A DNA stretch of 64,000 bases from Spirosoma rigui (GTDB taxonomy: Bacteria; Bacteroidota; Bacteroidia; Cytophagales; Spirosomataceae), in the NCBI RefSeq assembly GCF_002067135.1, contig NZ_CP020105.1, forward strand, positions 3,968,001 to 4,032,000, read 5' to 3'. Under the pieces are notes generated by a model that did not search any database, was not told the DNA's origin, and saw only the letters and a program-made list of their open reading frames with translations. The position numbers were made by a program, and so were the translations under genes. This document shows, in pieces, positions 25,762 through 33,912 of this stretch. How positions within the stretch are numbered: position 1 is the first letter of the stretch; the number at the start of each line of letters is the position of its first letter.

Positions 25762-26359
25762 CGACCAATTTCTGGTATGTTACGACGCAAGCCAGCGGTA
25801 GAATTTTAGGGCATGTCCGTAGTTGATAGCCAGGCTGTATAACGTTTATCAGGACCATATTTGAATTGCCACCGGAGAATTTCAAGACAAATCATTTCCG
25901 CTGATAGGAGAGCGGGACAACTTCACTTAGGTAAAGACGTTCCACGCCAGAACCACGGTCCAGGATTATTTTAGGCTTTTCAAGAATGAACCGGCACGGT
26001 TATAAGAATCCCTCGATGCTGACTAACCCCCAACCAGTTCAGGAGATGATCTCGTTTGCAATAAGATTCGGCTGTGTATCCTGCCAGACATTATTGACTT
26101 GAACCGTTTGGTTCAACGTGAACACTGAGCCTGATCAATCGAGCACAAACACGCTGATCAATATAAATTCCTTTTCCATTTTATATTTCAGCTGATCGGT
26201 CTATCATCTGGCTGCTTATTCAGAAGCAGCACAAGCCGTCTACAGAAATGCATTCAATACCTAAACGATCTGGGCATTGGATCCGGACAGTACGGGTCTC
26301 CTTGATCCTGCCTGACAGATTCTCCCTTTGTCCTGTTAATTACTTTATAACTAGCTGTA

Positions 26360-26377
26360 TATATAGTTAACTATATA
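26360..26377. repeat. 18-bp perfect palindrome beside the IS left end
   Basis: tatatagttaactatata, 23 bases outside the left IS terminus. Purpose unknown. Confidence 0.5.
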
Positions 26378-26400
26378 CGTATCACGTCATTCTTCTATTT

Positions 26401-26411
26401 CGTATGCTACT
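26401..26411 (+). repeat. IS3 left terminal inverted repeat
   Basis: cgtatgctact, exact reverse complement of the right terminus at 27773-27783. Confidence 0.8.
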
Positions 26412-26420
26412 AGAATAGAT

Positions 26421-27329
26421 TTACAAAGGGGAACAAAACTGATTATCAGCCTGATATTGCACATTTCCGAACCGCACTTTTTTATACGGGTACCATTTTA
26501 AGGACTGATGGCCTCGGCTCTGGTGAGCTTGATTCGGCGTTTTATAGCCTAAAGACGCATGCGGTCGTACCGAATTGTAAGCACAAATGGCTTGCTCAAC
26601 AGCCGTTTCGGCCACGACGAAAGTAGGGAAGCCCCGAAGATGAAAGTCTTCCTTTAAGGTTCGAAAAACCCGCTCCGCTAACGCATTTTCATTTGGGTCG
26701 CCTGACTCGGTCATACTAATAGTAATCTTCGCTTGACGCAGCCGATCCACATAAGCGCCCGAGCAGTACTGAACGCCCCGATCAGAGTGGTGAACAAGCG
26801 CTTGATCAGGTCGCGTACGCGTTTTTAAAGCCATCTCCAGGGCGGCTACTGGCCCTTTAGCTTCCAGGGTTTTATGGAAGGACCAACCGATGATTTTTCG
26901 GGAGTAAGCATCCATCAGCACCGATAAATAGGCGAAACCAATCCCGACTCGAATGTAACTCAAATCGCTTACCCAGAGCTGACCAACTCCATCTGGTTTT
27001 AGCTCCTTGACCTGGTTAGGGTACTTTTCCAAATCATGATCAGAGTCGGTTGTCTTGATTCTAGATCGCTTCTTTGTCAAAAGCAAGTCATTGGACTTTA
27101 GTAAGTTATGCAGCTTATCTCGTCCTAACTTGATTTGATGAGCTACCAAAAAGTCCTGCATCAATTCATATAATTTAGTTGTTCCTAAGCCCGCAACCTG
27201 TTTCCGCAATCGTTTGACTTCAGCCAGCACAATCGCAGCCTGAAAGCCTTGTTTCTCCTGACGCCGGGTAGCCGCATACCAGGCTTGTCGTGTTAACCCA
27301 AACACCCCACACAACTGCTCCATCCCCAC
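26421..27329 (-). CDS. IS3-family transposase OrfB (DDE integrase domain)
   Basis: 302 residues counted from a GTG, but normally made as an OrfAB fusion. The N-terminal HTH_21-like part (QLCGVFGLTRQAWYAATRRQ, VKRLRKQVAGLGTTKLYELM) precedes the retroviral-integrase-type core. The catalytic triad lies in LWVSDLSYIRV (Asp), VHHSDRGVQYCS (Asp) and ENALAERVFRTLKEDF (Glu), followed by YNSVRPHASLGYKTP. The frame is open upstream across the end of orfA, as needed for the frameshift. All catalytic residues are present, so it looks functional. Confidence 0.93.
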   Translation of the reverse strand: MGMEQLCGVFGLTRQAWYAATRRQEKQGFQAAIVLAEVKRLRKQVAGLGTTKLYELMQDFLVAHQIKLGRDKLHNLLKSNDLLLTKKRSRIKTTDSDHDLEKYPNQVKELKPDGVGQLWVSDLSYIRVGIGFAYLSVLMDAYSRKIIGWSFHKTLEAKGPVAALEMALKTRTRPDQALVHHSDRGVQYCSGAYVDRLRQAKITISMTESGDPNENALAERVFRTLKEDFHLRGFPTFVVAETAVEQAICAYNSVRPHASLGYKTPNQAHQSRGHQSLKWYPYKKVRFGNVQYQADNQFCSPL

Positions 27330-27346
27330 TAAGGGGTAGCGACGAG

Positions 27347-27742
27347 TTAGTTGGTTGACTGTTTGGTGCCAGACTTTTTTAAGATCGGGATCTGAAACTG
27401 CTTTTCAGCAATCTGAATGGCCGTTTCAAAAGCTTCGGCTTTGAGTTTAAGTAATTTATTCTCGTCCTCAGTAGCGGCCAGACGTCGCTCAAGGGCTTTG
27501 ACGTAGGCGTCTTGGTTGTGCTTCTTCATGGCTTTGTAACAGCGATAGGGATATAAATAAGGCGCTAATCGGTGCTTGAAATACCATCGGTTCAACTGAC
27601 GTAATTCGGTCAGTGAGATGTGCAAGTATTGCTGGATGTCGTCCGGCTGAGCGATTTCGGCTCGATAGACTTCGACGACCTTTCGCCTGAAATGAAGCGA
27701 TTTTCTATTTTTCTTATTTCGTTGTAATACGCTAATATACAT
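27347..27742 (-). CDS. IS3-family OrfA (DNA-binding / leucine-zipper protein)
   Basis: 131 residues. The N-terminal half is a basic helix-turn-helix region (SLHFRRKVVEVYRAEIAQPD, DIQQYLHISLTELRQLNRWY). The C-terminal part is a coiled coil (ALERRLAATEDENKLLKLKA) as in other IS3 OrfA proteins. The slippery heptamer lies near its 3' end, eight codons before the stop. Confidence 0.85.
   Translation of the reverse strand: MYISVLQRNKKNRKSLHFRRKVVEVYRAEIAQPDDIQQYLHISLTELRQLNRWYFKHRLAPYLYPYRCYKAMKKHNQDAYVKALERRLAATEDENKLLKLKAEAFETAIQIAEKQFQIPILKKSGTKQSTN
27374..27380 (-). other. Programmed -1 frameshift site A AAA AAG
   Basis: On the minus strand the orfA codons read TTA AAA AAG, so the heptamer A-AAA-AAG lies exactly in the X-XXY-YYZ phase. 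The orfB frame is -1 relative to orfA and open from here on. Slippage would make the OrfAB transposase. Confidence 0.8.
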
Positions 27743-27772
27743 AAGCTTACCGATTTACTGTACACAGAAACC

Positions 27773-27783
27773 AGTAGCATACG
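27773..27783 (-). repeat. IS3 right terminal inverted repeat
   Basis: agtagcatacg, exact reverse complement of the left terminus; it is followed after two bases by the dif-like site. Confidence 0.8.
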
Positions 27784-27785
27784 GT

Positions 27786-27813
27786 TTGTTGTATAATTTA
27801 TATTATGTTAAGT
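27786..27813 (+). other. Putative chromosomal dif site (XerCD recombination site)
   Basis: A 28-bp sequence aligning without gaps to E. coli dif at 20 of 28 positions. The XerD-binding arm ttatgttaagt matches 10 of 11 positions, the central hexamer ttata-type matches 5 of 6, and the inner part of the XerC arm (gtataa) retains ATAA. The outer XerC arm differs, as is common between phyla. Gene orientation switches to almost entirely minus-strand right of this point, and plus-strand genes predominate on the left, as expected at a terminus. XerC, XerD and FtsK are not encoded here. Confidence 0.72.
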
Positions 27814-27825
27814 AAAAAATGGCGT

Positions 27826-27857
27826 GAAAGGGCTGGCACCTTCGCACCAGCCCTTTC
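27826..27857 (-). terminator. Terminator after the TPR protein gene
   Basis: Perfect 11-bp stem gaaagggctgg / ccagccctttc with a 10-nt loop, 8 bases beyond the stop codon, preceded on the plus strand by an A-rich run that is U-rich in minus-strand RNA. Confidence 0.65.
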
Positions 27858-27864
27858 CTCCTTC

Positions 27865-29310
27865 TTATTTGCTCTCTACGCAGACAACCTTACGCTCCTC
27901 ATACTGCTTGAGGATGTTCTGTAAGTTCGTCAGGTTTTCGTTCAGATCTGCTTCATCCTTTACCGCTTTGGCTTTGGTGAAGTATGGCAGTGCCTGCTTG
28001 AACTTGCCACAAACCTGACCATCTAATTCCTTACCACGCTTGTTGTAATCGGCCATGTCCATACCGTCGACGCCCTTCTTGAGTTCAACTGCTTCATTGA
28101 AGAAGAAAACACCCATGTTGTAGTTGGCATCGTAGTTAGCCGGATCAATAGCCAGGGCCTTGCTGTAGTACTGCTTGGCCATATCCCGCTGTTCAGTTTG
28201 CTTCTGCTTCAGATCAGCAACTTTCTTTTCGTTGTCGGCCATAGCACCGGCATTGGCAGCTGCTTCTTTCGCCTGAGCTTCCAGTTGCGCAACGCTGGCT
28301 TTCGCATCGGCCTGGCGCTTCTGCACGTCAGCCAGCTGACGCTTGGCTTCGGCGTTCTTGGGCTCTTTCTTAACCTTCGCCGTCAGACGGGCAATTTCAC
28401 CCGTGATCGCACTTAGCGCGTCTTTCTCCGCAGCCAATTTCTTGGCCGACGAATTACCCTGCTTGGCATCACCACCCAGTTTGCGGATATCATCCGTCAT
28501 TTTAGATGCACCGTTGTCATACAGGATACCCAGGTTCACCAGATTCTGAACGTTGTTGGGATCTTTTTCAACCAGCTTCTTCATACCGTCGATAGCCTCG
28601 TCCATCCGGTTCGACGCCAGCATGATGTTAATCCGCTCGTTCGACAGGTCTTTGTTTTCCGGCGACATCGCGATCCCCTTCTCGAGAACGGATAATGCTT
28701 TATCTACCTCTTTGTCATTCCGGTAGAGCATCGCCAGCGAGCCGTAGATCGCTGCGTCTTTACCACCGTTTGCTACGTATCTTTCCAATTGGGTTTTAGC
28801 CGTAGCATTGTCCTGAATCTGCTGCGCACCAATAGCCGTGTACAACGGAGCGAGTGTATCCTGCGGCAGCACTTCTCCGGCAACCGTCATGATTTTCACC
28901 GCGTCAGCGTAGTTTTTCGCCTGGAATTTGGCGACCCCCTGCTGCATGATGGCATTATACATATCCCGGCTCTTCAGCGCTTCGGTAGCTTCTTTAGCCA
29001 GTTTGCCAGGACCACCCTTTTTATCCTTATCCAGCTCGATCACTTTTTTGTACGCTTCCATAGCGGTGATTCCTGCCGTGGAATCCAACCGGATTGACTG
29101 CAACGCTATGTTCTGGTACGTTTTAGCGCGGTCCATCCAGGTGGATGCTTTTGCCGATGCTTTGGCATCAGCAATATCCTTATCGCTCTTCTCCTTTTCC
29201 TTTTTAAATGCTTCCATAGCAAGCGCGTCACCTCCGGCGGCTGCGGTTTGCTGAGCGCGTACACCTGTTGACAGGCAACACGCGACGAGGAACCCAAAAA
29301 CTAGTTTCAT
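27865..29310 (-). CDS. Secreted TPR-repeat protein
   Basis: 481 residues from the ATG at 29310, which opens a good signal peptide (MKLVFGFLVACCLSTGVRAQ). Several tetratricopeptide repeats follow (AMEAYKKVIELDKDKKGGPG, AVKIMTVAGEVLPQDTLAPL, ALSVLEKGIAMSPENKDLSN, MAKQYYSKALAIDPANYDAN). A long charged coiled-coil insert sits at about 285-365 (LAAEKDALSAITGEIARLTA, KRQLADVQKRQADAKASVAQ). It is probably a periplasmic scaffold protein; no specific function. An alternative in-frame start lies 30 bases upstream. It is the first gene right of the dif-like site and has its own terminator. Confidence 0.82.
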   Translation of the reverse strand: MKLVFGFLVACCLSTGVRAQQTAAAGGDALAMEAFKKEKEKSDKDIADAKASAKASTWMDRAKTYQNIALQSIRLDSTAGITAMEAYKKVIELDKDKKGGPGKLAKEATEALKSRDMYNAIMQQGVAKFQAKNYADAVKIMTVAGEVLPQDTLAPLYTAIGAQQIQDNATAKTQLERYVANGGKDAAIYGSLAMLYRNDKEVDKALSVLEKGIAMSPENKDLSNERINIMLASNRMDEAIDGMKKLVEKDPNNVQNLVNLGILYDNGASKMTDDIRKLGGDAKQGNSSAKKLAAEKDALSAITGEIARLTAKVKKEPKNAEAKRQLADVQKRQADAKASVAQLEAQAKEAAANAGAMADNEKKVADLKQKQTEQRDMAKQYYSKALAIDPANYDANYNMGVFFFNEAVELKKGVDGMDMADYNKRGKELDGQVCGKFKQALPYFTKAKAVKDEADLNENLTNLQNILKQYEERKVVCVESK

Positions 29311-29457
29311 GTGCAAATTGGGGTTGTGTTTTGTTTTCAAAAAACGAAATTACGGAATCAATCCGTATAAGCATGGTACTCCATCAATTGTTTGAGCCAC
29401 CCGCCCGACAGACACTGTCAAAACGGATGGCTCAGGAACGGGCAACTGAACGACGTC

Positions 29458-31989
29458 TTATTCGGTAACGTCGGCTGGTTCAACAGGCTCCACGGCTTCA
29501 GCCGCTGCAACCTCCTCCCCTTCTTCCCGCTTGATTTTAGTAACCGATGAAATGGCATCGCCCTCCCGCAGGTTGATCAGTCGAACCCCCTGGGTATTCC
29601 GGCCAATGACGCTGATCTCATCGACCGGGGTACGAATCGCAATACCGGATTTGTTGATGATCATCAGATCGTCATTATCCGCTACGTCCAGAATCGCCAC
29701 CAGCCGACCAACCTTCTCGGTGACTTTCAGGGTACCTACCCCTTTCGCCCCACGGTTGGTGATCCGGTAGCCATCAATGTCCGAACGCTTGCCGTAGCCC
29801 TTTTCGGAGACAACCAGCAGCTGCGCATCGGTCGACGCGATACAAACCATGCCAATTACGTGGTCGGTCGGGTCGTCCTCGTCGAGCGAGATACCCCGTA
29901 CCCCGGCCGCCGTACGGCCCATAGGTCTGGTGCGGGTTTCGTGGAAACGAACCGCTTTACCAGCGCTCGACGCGATGACGATTTCGTTATCGCCGTTGGT
30001 CATGCACACGCCGATCAACTGGTCGTCCTCATCAATCGTGATCGCAATGATCCCGTTCTGGCGCGGCCGGGAATAGGCCTCCAGCATTGTCTTCTTGATC
30101 GTTCCTTTACGGGTACACATCACCAGGTAATTATTGTTGATGTAGTCCTCGTTCTTCAGATCGGTGACGTTAATAACGGCGCGTACTTTATCGTCCGACT
30201 CAATGTTGATAAAGTTAGCCAGCGGACGGCCTTTCGAGGTCCGGGAACCTTCGGGCAACTCGTAAACGGGGAGCCAGTACAACCGCCCTTTCTGGGTAAA
30301 CGCCAGCAGGGTGTTGTGCATGGTTGCCGTAAAGAGATGTTCCGTAAAGTCCTCTTCTTTGGTACCGGCTGCTTTTGCGCCAACCCCACCGCGGCTTTGC
30401 GAACGGTACTCGGTCGTTGGCGTACGTTTGATGTAGCCTTCGTGCGAGATGGTAATAACCATGTCCTCATCGGCAATCAGCGACAGGTCACTGATATTGC
30501 CGTCGCCGAGCGGGTTGATCTGCGTCCGGCGCGGATCACCGTAGCGGGTACGGATATCCATCAGCTCGTCTTTGATCACCTGCCGCTTGCGTTCTTCACT
30601 GGCCAGAATCTCTTTCAGGTCGGCAATTTCCCGCATCAACTCGTCGTACTCTGCCTGTAGCTTGTCCCGCTCCAGACCCGTGAGCCGCTGCAGACGCATT
30701 TCCAGAATCGCTTTTGCCTGGATGTCGCTCAGTGAGAACCGCTCCATCAGGCCCGTCCGGGCTACTTCCGGATCGCGCGACGACCGGATCAGTTCAATGA
30801 CGGCGTCAATGTTGTCAAGCGCAATCAGCAAGCCTTCCAGAATGTGGGCCCGCTTCTCCGCTTCGCGCAGTTCGTATTCCGTCCGGCGGGTGATGACGTC
30901 AAAGCGGTGCTCGACGTAGTACTTCATCATGTCCTTCAGGTTCAACAGCATGGGCCGCCCTTTGACCAGGGCTACGTTGTTGATACTGAACGACGACTGC
31001 AGGGCCGTATGCTTGTAAAGGTTATTGAGGACGACGTTGGGAATGGCATCTTTCCGCAGATCGTACACGACCCGCAACCCATCCCGGTCCGACTCATCGC
31101 GGAAAGCCGTAATACCTTCAATTTTCTTTTCGTTGATCAGCTCGGCCGTTTTCTCCAGCATCACGGCCTTGTTGACCATGTAGGGGACATCGGTAACGAT
31201 GATCTGGGTTTTTCCCTTGTGTTCCTCGATGGTCGCGTTGGCCCGCATAACAACCCGGCCACGGCCGGTCTTGAACGCGGACTTCACCCCTTCCATCCCA
31301 TAGATGGTCGCTCCCGTTGGAAAATCAGGGGCTTTCACATGGTTCATCAGCTCCTCTACCGTGATGTCGTAATTATCGAGGTAAGCCATGATACCGTCGA
31401 CAATCTCGGTCAGGTTATGGGGAGCCATGTTGGTAGCCATCCCCACGGCAATACCCGACGAACCATTCAGCAGCAGGTTCGGCAGTTTGGCCGGCATCAC
31501 GCTCGGTTCTTCGAGCGAGTCATCAAAGTTGGGCTGGAAGTCGACCGTCTCTTTGTAAATATCAGACAGGATCTCGTCGGCAATCCGTTTCAGGCGAGCC
31601 TCGGTATACCGCATAGCCGCGGGGGAGTCTCCATCGATGGAGCCGAAGTTCCCCTGCCCATCAACGAGCGGGTACCGCAGCGACCAGTCCTGGGCCATCC
31701 GGACCATGGTGTCATACACGGATGAGTCACCGTGCGGGTGATACTTACCGAGTACCTCCCCAACGATACGGGCTGACTTCTTATGTGGTTTGTTGTAGTT
31801 GACCCCCAGTTCGGCCATTCCAAACAGAACCCGGCGGTGAACCGGTTTCAGACCATCCCGTACGTCGGGCAGGGCGCGGGAGATGATAACCGACATCGAA
31901 TAATCGATGTAGGCACCGCGCATTTCGTCCTCAATGTTAATTGGAATAATGTTACTGGGCGATTGGAGGTCGGGAGTTTCTTCCGCCAT
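29458..31989 (-). CDS. gyrA: DNA gyrase subunit A
   Basis: 843-residue catalytic subunit that breaks and rejoins DNA for negative supercoiling. The active-site tyrosine is Tyr128 in [13 protein letters not shown]. The quinolone-resistance region [17 protein letters not shown] has Ser89 and Asp93 at the positions of E. coli Ser83 and Asp87, so it is of the sensitive type. The C-terminal beta-pinwheel carries a GyrA-box variant QSRGGVG near residue 535, which distinguishes it from the second A-subunit gene in this window. It ends in an acidic tail ([20 protein letters not shown]). gyrB is not adjacent. Confidence 0.96.
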   Translation of the reverse strand: MAEETPDLQSPSNIIPINIEDEMRGAYIDYSMSVIISRALPDVRDGLKPVHRRVLFGMAELGVNYNKPHKKSARIVGEVLGKYHPHGDSSVYDTMVRMAQDWSLRYPLVDGQGNFGSIDGDSPAAMRYTEARLKRIADEILSDIYKETVDFQPNFDDSLEEPSVMPAKLPNLLLNGSSGIAVGMATNMAPHNLTEIVDGIMAYLDNYDITVEELMNHVKAPDFPTGATIYGMEGVKSAFKTGRGRVVMRANATIEEHKGKTQIIVTDVPYMVNKAVMLEKTAELINEKKIEGITAFRDESDRDGLRVVYDLRKDAIPNVVLNNLYKHTALQSSFSINNVALVKGRPMLLNLKDMMKYYVEHRFDVITRRTEYELREAEKRAHILEGLLIALDNIDAVIELIRSSRDPEVARTGLMERFSLSDIQAKAILEMRLQRLTGLERDKLQAEYDELMREIADLKEILASEERKRQVIKDELMDIRTRYGDPRRTQINPLGDGNISDLSLIADEDMVITISHEGYIKRTPTTEYRSQSRGGVGAKAAGTKEEDFTEHLFTATMHNTLLAFTQKGRLYWLPVYELPEGSRTSKGRPLANFINIESDDKVRAVINVTDLKNEDYINNNYLVMCTRKGTIKKTMLEAYSRPRQNGIIAITIDEDDQLIGVCMTNGDNEIVIASSAGKAVRFHETRTRPMGRTAAGVRGISLDEDDPTDHVIGMVCIASTDAQLLVVSEKGYGKRSDIDGYRITNRGAKGVGTLKVTEKVGRLVAILDVADNDDLMIINKSGIAIRTPVDEISVIGRNTQGVRLINLREGDAISSVTKIKREEGEEVAAAEAVEPVEPADVTE

Positions 31990-32056
31990 GTGCAGTTGGA
32001 GTTTCGCAGAAAATTACTATTTCGGTACGCTAGTGAAGCGCAAACCGCTGTATACA

Positions 32057-32064
32057 CAAATATA
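32057..32064 (-). promoter_or_regulatory. -7 promoter box of gyrA
   Basis: TATATTTG on the minus strand, a perfect TAnnTTTG match, 67 bases upstream of the gyrA ATG. Upstream of it is T-rich; no exact -33 TTTG at standard spacing. Confidence 0.45.
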
Positions 32065-32252
32065 CAAATTTTTGAGAGAAAAAGGAAATAATGGCGTAAA
32101 TGCCCGCGCTGGCCCACAATTCCCGGCCTTATTGCGTAAACCAGCTGTCGCTAAACAACGGACGGAGGAGCCCGCTATCATCTAAATGAAATACAATTCT
32201 ATTTCAACCAAAACGTACCCGTGGGTTCCGCTGTGGCGGTACTACTCCTCCC

Positions 32253-32714
32253 CTATACGTCTGGTCCGGCTTTGATCCGCGGATCGAACAGAAACGGTTC
32301 TGTGTGCAGCAACCGAATGCGTGAGAACGCCGGGTGTCCGGGGTGCAGCAAGTAGTTGGACTCGTGGGGAATAATGGCCGATGGCACTTGCAACACCGCT
32401 GTCCGGCCGCTGCGCAACCAGTCGGCGCCCATCCGCTGGCAGGCGTCATACTGCCGGAAATCGGACCAGTCGGCGGGTAAGTCGCTGACCGCTATGGTCT
32501 CTATAGTCAACTCGTCGGGTACGTCAATCACCATAACCCGGAATACATCGTGCAGGCCCTCCCCGCTCCGGTGAACAACGTTCTCCAGGCAGGCCAGCGC
32601 GCGCGTTGCGGCCGTGTAGATCACAAATTGACCCCGGCCATTCCAGCGGGCCGCTCCGCCCGATGCCACCAGCTGACTGGCGTACACGGCCTTGGTTATG
32701 CGGTATACAATCAT
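32253..32714 (-). CDS. RES-domain toxin of an Xre-RES toxin-antitoxin pair
   Basis: 153 residues covering one RES domain. RES toxins are known to degrade NAD+. The named residues are visible: arginine in ARWNGRG (Arg23/Arg27), glutamate in RALACLENVVH (Glu44) and serine in VLQVPSAIIPHESNYLLHP (Ser112). The family ending HPAFSRIRLL...PFLFDPRI is intact, so the toxin looks active. It begins 3 bases after the antitoxin stop, the usual antitoxin-first order. The pair sits between gyrA and dnaK, and its composition is like its neighbours. Confidence 0.9.
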   Translation of the reverse strand: MIVYRITKAVYASQLVASGGAARWNGRGQFVIYTAATRALACLENVVHRSGEGLHDVFRVMVIDVPDELTIETIAVSDLPADWSDFRQYDACQRMGADWLRSGRTAVLQVPSAIIPHESNYLLHPGHPAFSRIRLLHTEPFLFDPRIKAGPDV

Positions 32715-32717
32715 CCC

Positions 32718-33101
32718 CTACGCCAGGTCACCGTACTCAATCCGCACGACCTCATCCAGAACCAGATCAATCCCCCCTGAGGTGTGCAACAGATCGAAGG
32801 GTATCTGGTGACCAAGTCCGTAAGCGGGTTTATCCATCCACCGCCGAAATGCATCGGCCGACCCAAAGACTGATTCGCCCGTCTGAAACAGGGCCATGAT
32901 CTTGAGCACTTTCTCGCTATCCTGGGGGTTAAGTTTTTTCTGTTCGCGCTCATACCGCTGAAACGTTTTGAGCGACGTATCAAACACTTCGGCCAGCTGC
33001 TCCCGCTTGTAGCCAGTTAAATCAGCCGCTTCAAAGAAACGGGTAGCCGGTACCCCTTTCAGGGCTGATACGATAAGGGCGGTTCGGTCTTGCAGTATCA
33101 T
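32718..33101 (-). CDS. Xre/MbcA/ParS-type antitoxin (DUF2384)
   Basis: 127 residues. The N-terminal part is Xre-like (MILQDRTALIVSALKGVPAT, YKREQLAEVFDTSLKTFQRY). The C-terminal DUF2384 toxin-binding domain contains KVLKIMALFQTGESVFGSAD, AFRRWMDKPAYGLG and PFDLLHTSGGIDLVLDEVVR, ending in the typical short tail. I chose the ATG at 33101 because an upstream in-frame start at 33134 would lie inside the promoter. The -7 box ends 4 bases before this ATG, so the transcript should be leaderless. It neutralises the downstream RES toxin and probably represses its own promoter. Confidence 0.9.
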   Translation of the reverse strand: MILQDRTALIVSALKGVPATRFFEAADLTGYKREQLAEVFDTSLKTFQRYEREQKKLNPQDSEKVLKIMALFQTGESVFGSADAFRRWMDKPAYGLGHQIPFDLLHTSGGIDLVLDEVVRIEYGDLA

Positions 33102-33105
33102 AGCG

Positions 33106-33113
33106 CAAAAATA
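33106..33113 (-). promoter_or_regulatory. -7 box of the Xre-RES operon, with -33 TTTG
   Basis: TATTTTTG on the minus strand, a perfect TAnnTTTG match, 4 bases before the antitoxin ATG. A TTTG (33132-33135) lies 18 bases further upstream, near the expected -33 spacing. This is the most complete promoter in the window. Confidence 0.65.
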
Positions 33114-33246
33114 TGACTTTTGTCCAGTAAACAAAGAAATTTGTCTGAGGGTTCCGGCAGACCATTCGATAGGAGTCTCTCCCGGGTAAAACTTACCACC
33201 CCCCCGCTGGTTTACGTAAGTAGTTTACCATCTTACCAACAACGCT

Positions 33247-33822
33247 ATGAAAAAGATAACATTGATGCTCGCCGTGTTAGTTGCCTCACTGGGCTTCCAG
33301 GCCTGTAATGAAAACAAGAAGAATGGCACTGACAGTGTCGAAAATGCCCATGATGCCAATGACATCAAAGAAGAAAAAGGAACCGGGCAGGACGACGATG
33401 ACAACGACTTTGCGGTGAAAGCCGCTAACGGCGGGATGCTTGAACTGGAACTGGCGCGCCTGGCCCGCGAGAAATCCCAAAGCAATGAAGTCAAAGAGTT
33501 TGCCGCCATGATGCTGACCGATCACCAGAAAGCCAACGAAGAACTCAAGGCGCTGGCCGGCCGGAAAAACATTACCCTGCCCGCGCGCCTGGGCAACGAT
33601 GAACAAAAGCACGTTGATGAACTGGCCAAGCTAACCGGCAGCGAATTCGATAAGAAGTATGTGGATCTGATGGTTGATGACCACGAGGAAGACGTAAAAC
33701 TGTTTAAAGAAGCCGCCGACGATGCCGATGACGCCGACCTGAAAGCGTTTGCCGCCAAAACGCTGCCAACGCTCCAGAAACACCTGGAACACATCACGAC
33801 GATCGACAAGAACATGAAATAG
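33247..33822 (+). CDS. DUF4142 lipoprotein
   Basis: 191 residues. The signal peptide ends in a lipobox (LVASLGFQACNEN), predicting a lipid-anchored Cys20. A very acidic linker follows (about 22-55, including GTGQDDDDNDF). The rest is the four-helix, ferritin-like DUF4142 domain (KAANGGMLELELARLAREKS, EVKEFAAMMLTDHQKANEEL, DEQKHVDELAKLTGSEFDKK, DLKAFAAKTLPTLQKHLEHI). Function of the family is not established; members are often linked to stress. One of only four plus-strand genes right of the dif-like site. Confidence 0.9.
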   Translation: MKKITLMLAVLVASLGFQACNENKKNGTDSVENAHDANDIKEEKGTGQDDDDNDFAVKAANGGMLELELARLAREKSQSNEVKEFAAMMLTDHQKANEELKALAGRKNITLPARLGNDEQKHVDELAKLTGSEFDKKYVDLMVDDHEEDVKLFKEAADDADDADLKAFAAKTLPTLQKHLEHITTIDKNMK

Positions 33823-33863
33823 CCGGGGGGAAGTGCGTTACACCGGAACATCCTCCAAAAAGA

Positions 33864-33893
33864 AAAGCCCCTATCGTTTCCGACAGGGGCTTT
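33864..33893. terminator. Bidirectional terminator between DUF4142 gene and dnaK
   Basis: Stem aaagcccctatcg / cgacaggggcttt (one mismatch) with a 4-nt loop, A-rich on the left and T-containing on the right. It fits both convergent genes. Confidence 0.7.
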
Positions 33894-33912
33894 CTTGTGC
33901 AGCTTAACGCGC

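Larger units (their letters stand above)
25561..26400. other. 840-bp stretch without genes left of the IS element
   Basis: No credible reading frame; the only minus-strand frame above 60 codons (25682-25885) lacks any recognisable feature. It contains three DnaA-box-like nonamers (25730-25761) and an 18-bp palindrome (26360-26377). Probably non-coding terminus DNA. Confidence 0.55.
26401..27783 (-). mobile_element. IS3-family insertion sequence
   Basis: About 1.38 kb bounded by 11-bp perfect terminal inverted repeats (cgtatgctact at 26401-26411, agtagcatacg at 27773-27783). The similarity continues weakly inward, including tac-a at the same offset. It encodes orfA and orfB on the minus strand with a -1 frameshift signal, the standard IS3 organisation. 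No clean target-site duplication is visible; attt/gttt is the nearest. Both frames are intact, so it may be active. Its right end stops 2 bases from the dif-like site. Confidence 0.9.

Noticed and set aside
26397-27787. Target-site duplication of the IS3 element
   Set aside because: The flanks attt and gttt differ by one base and no exact direct repeat adjoins both termini.
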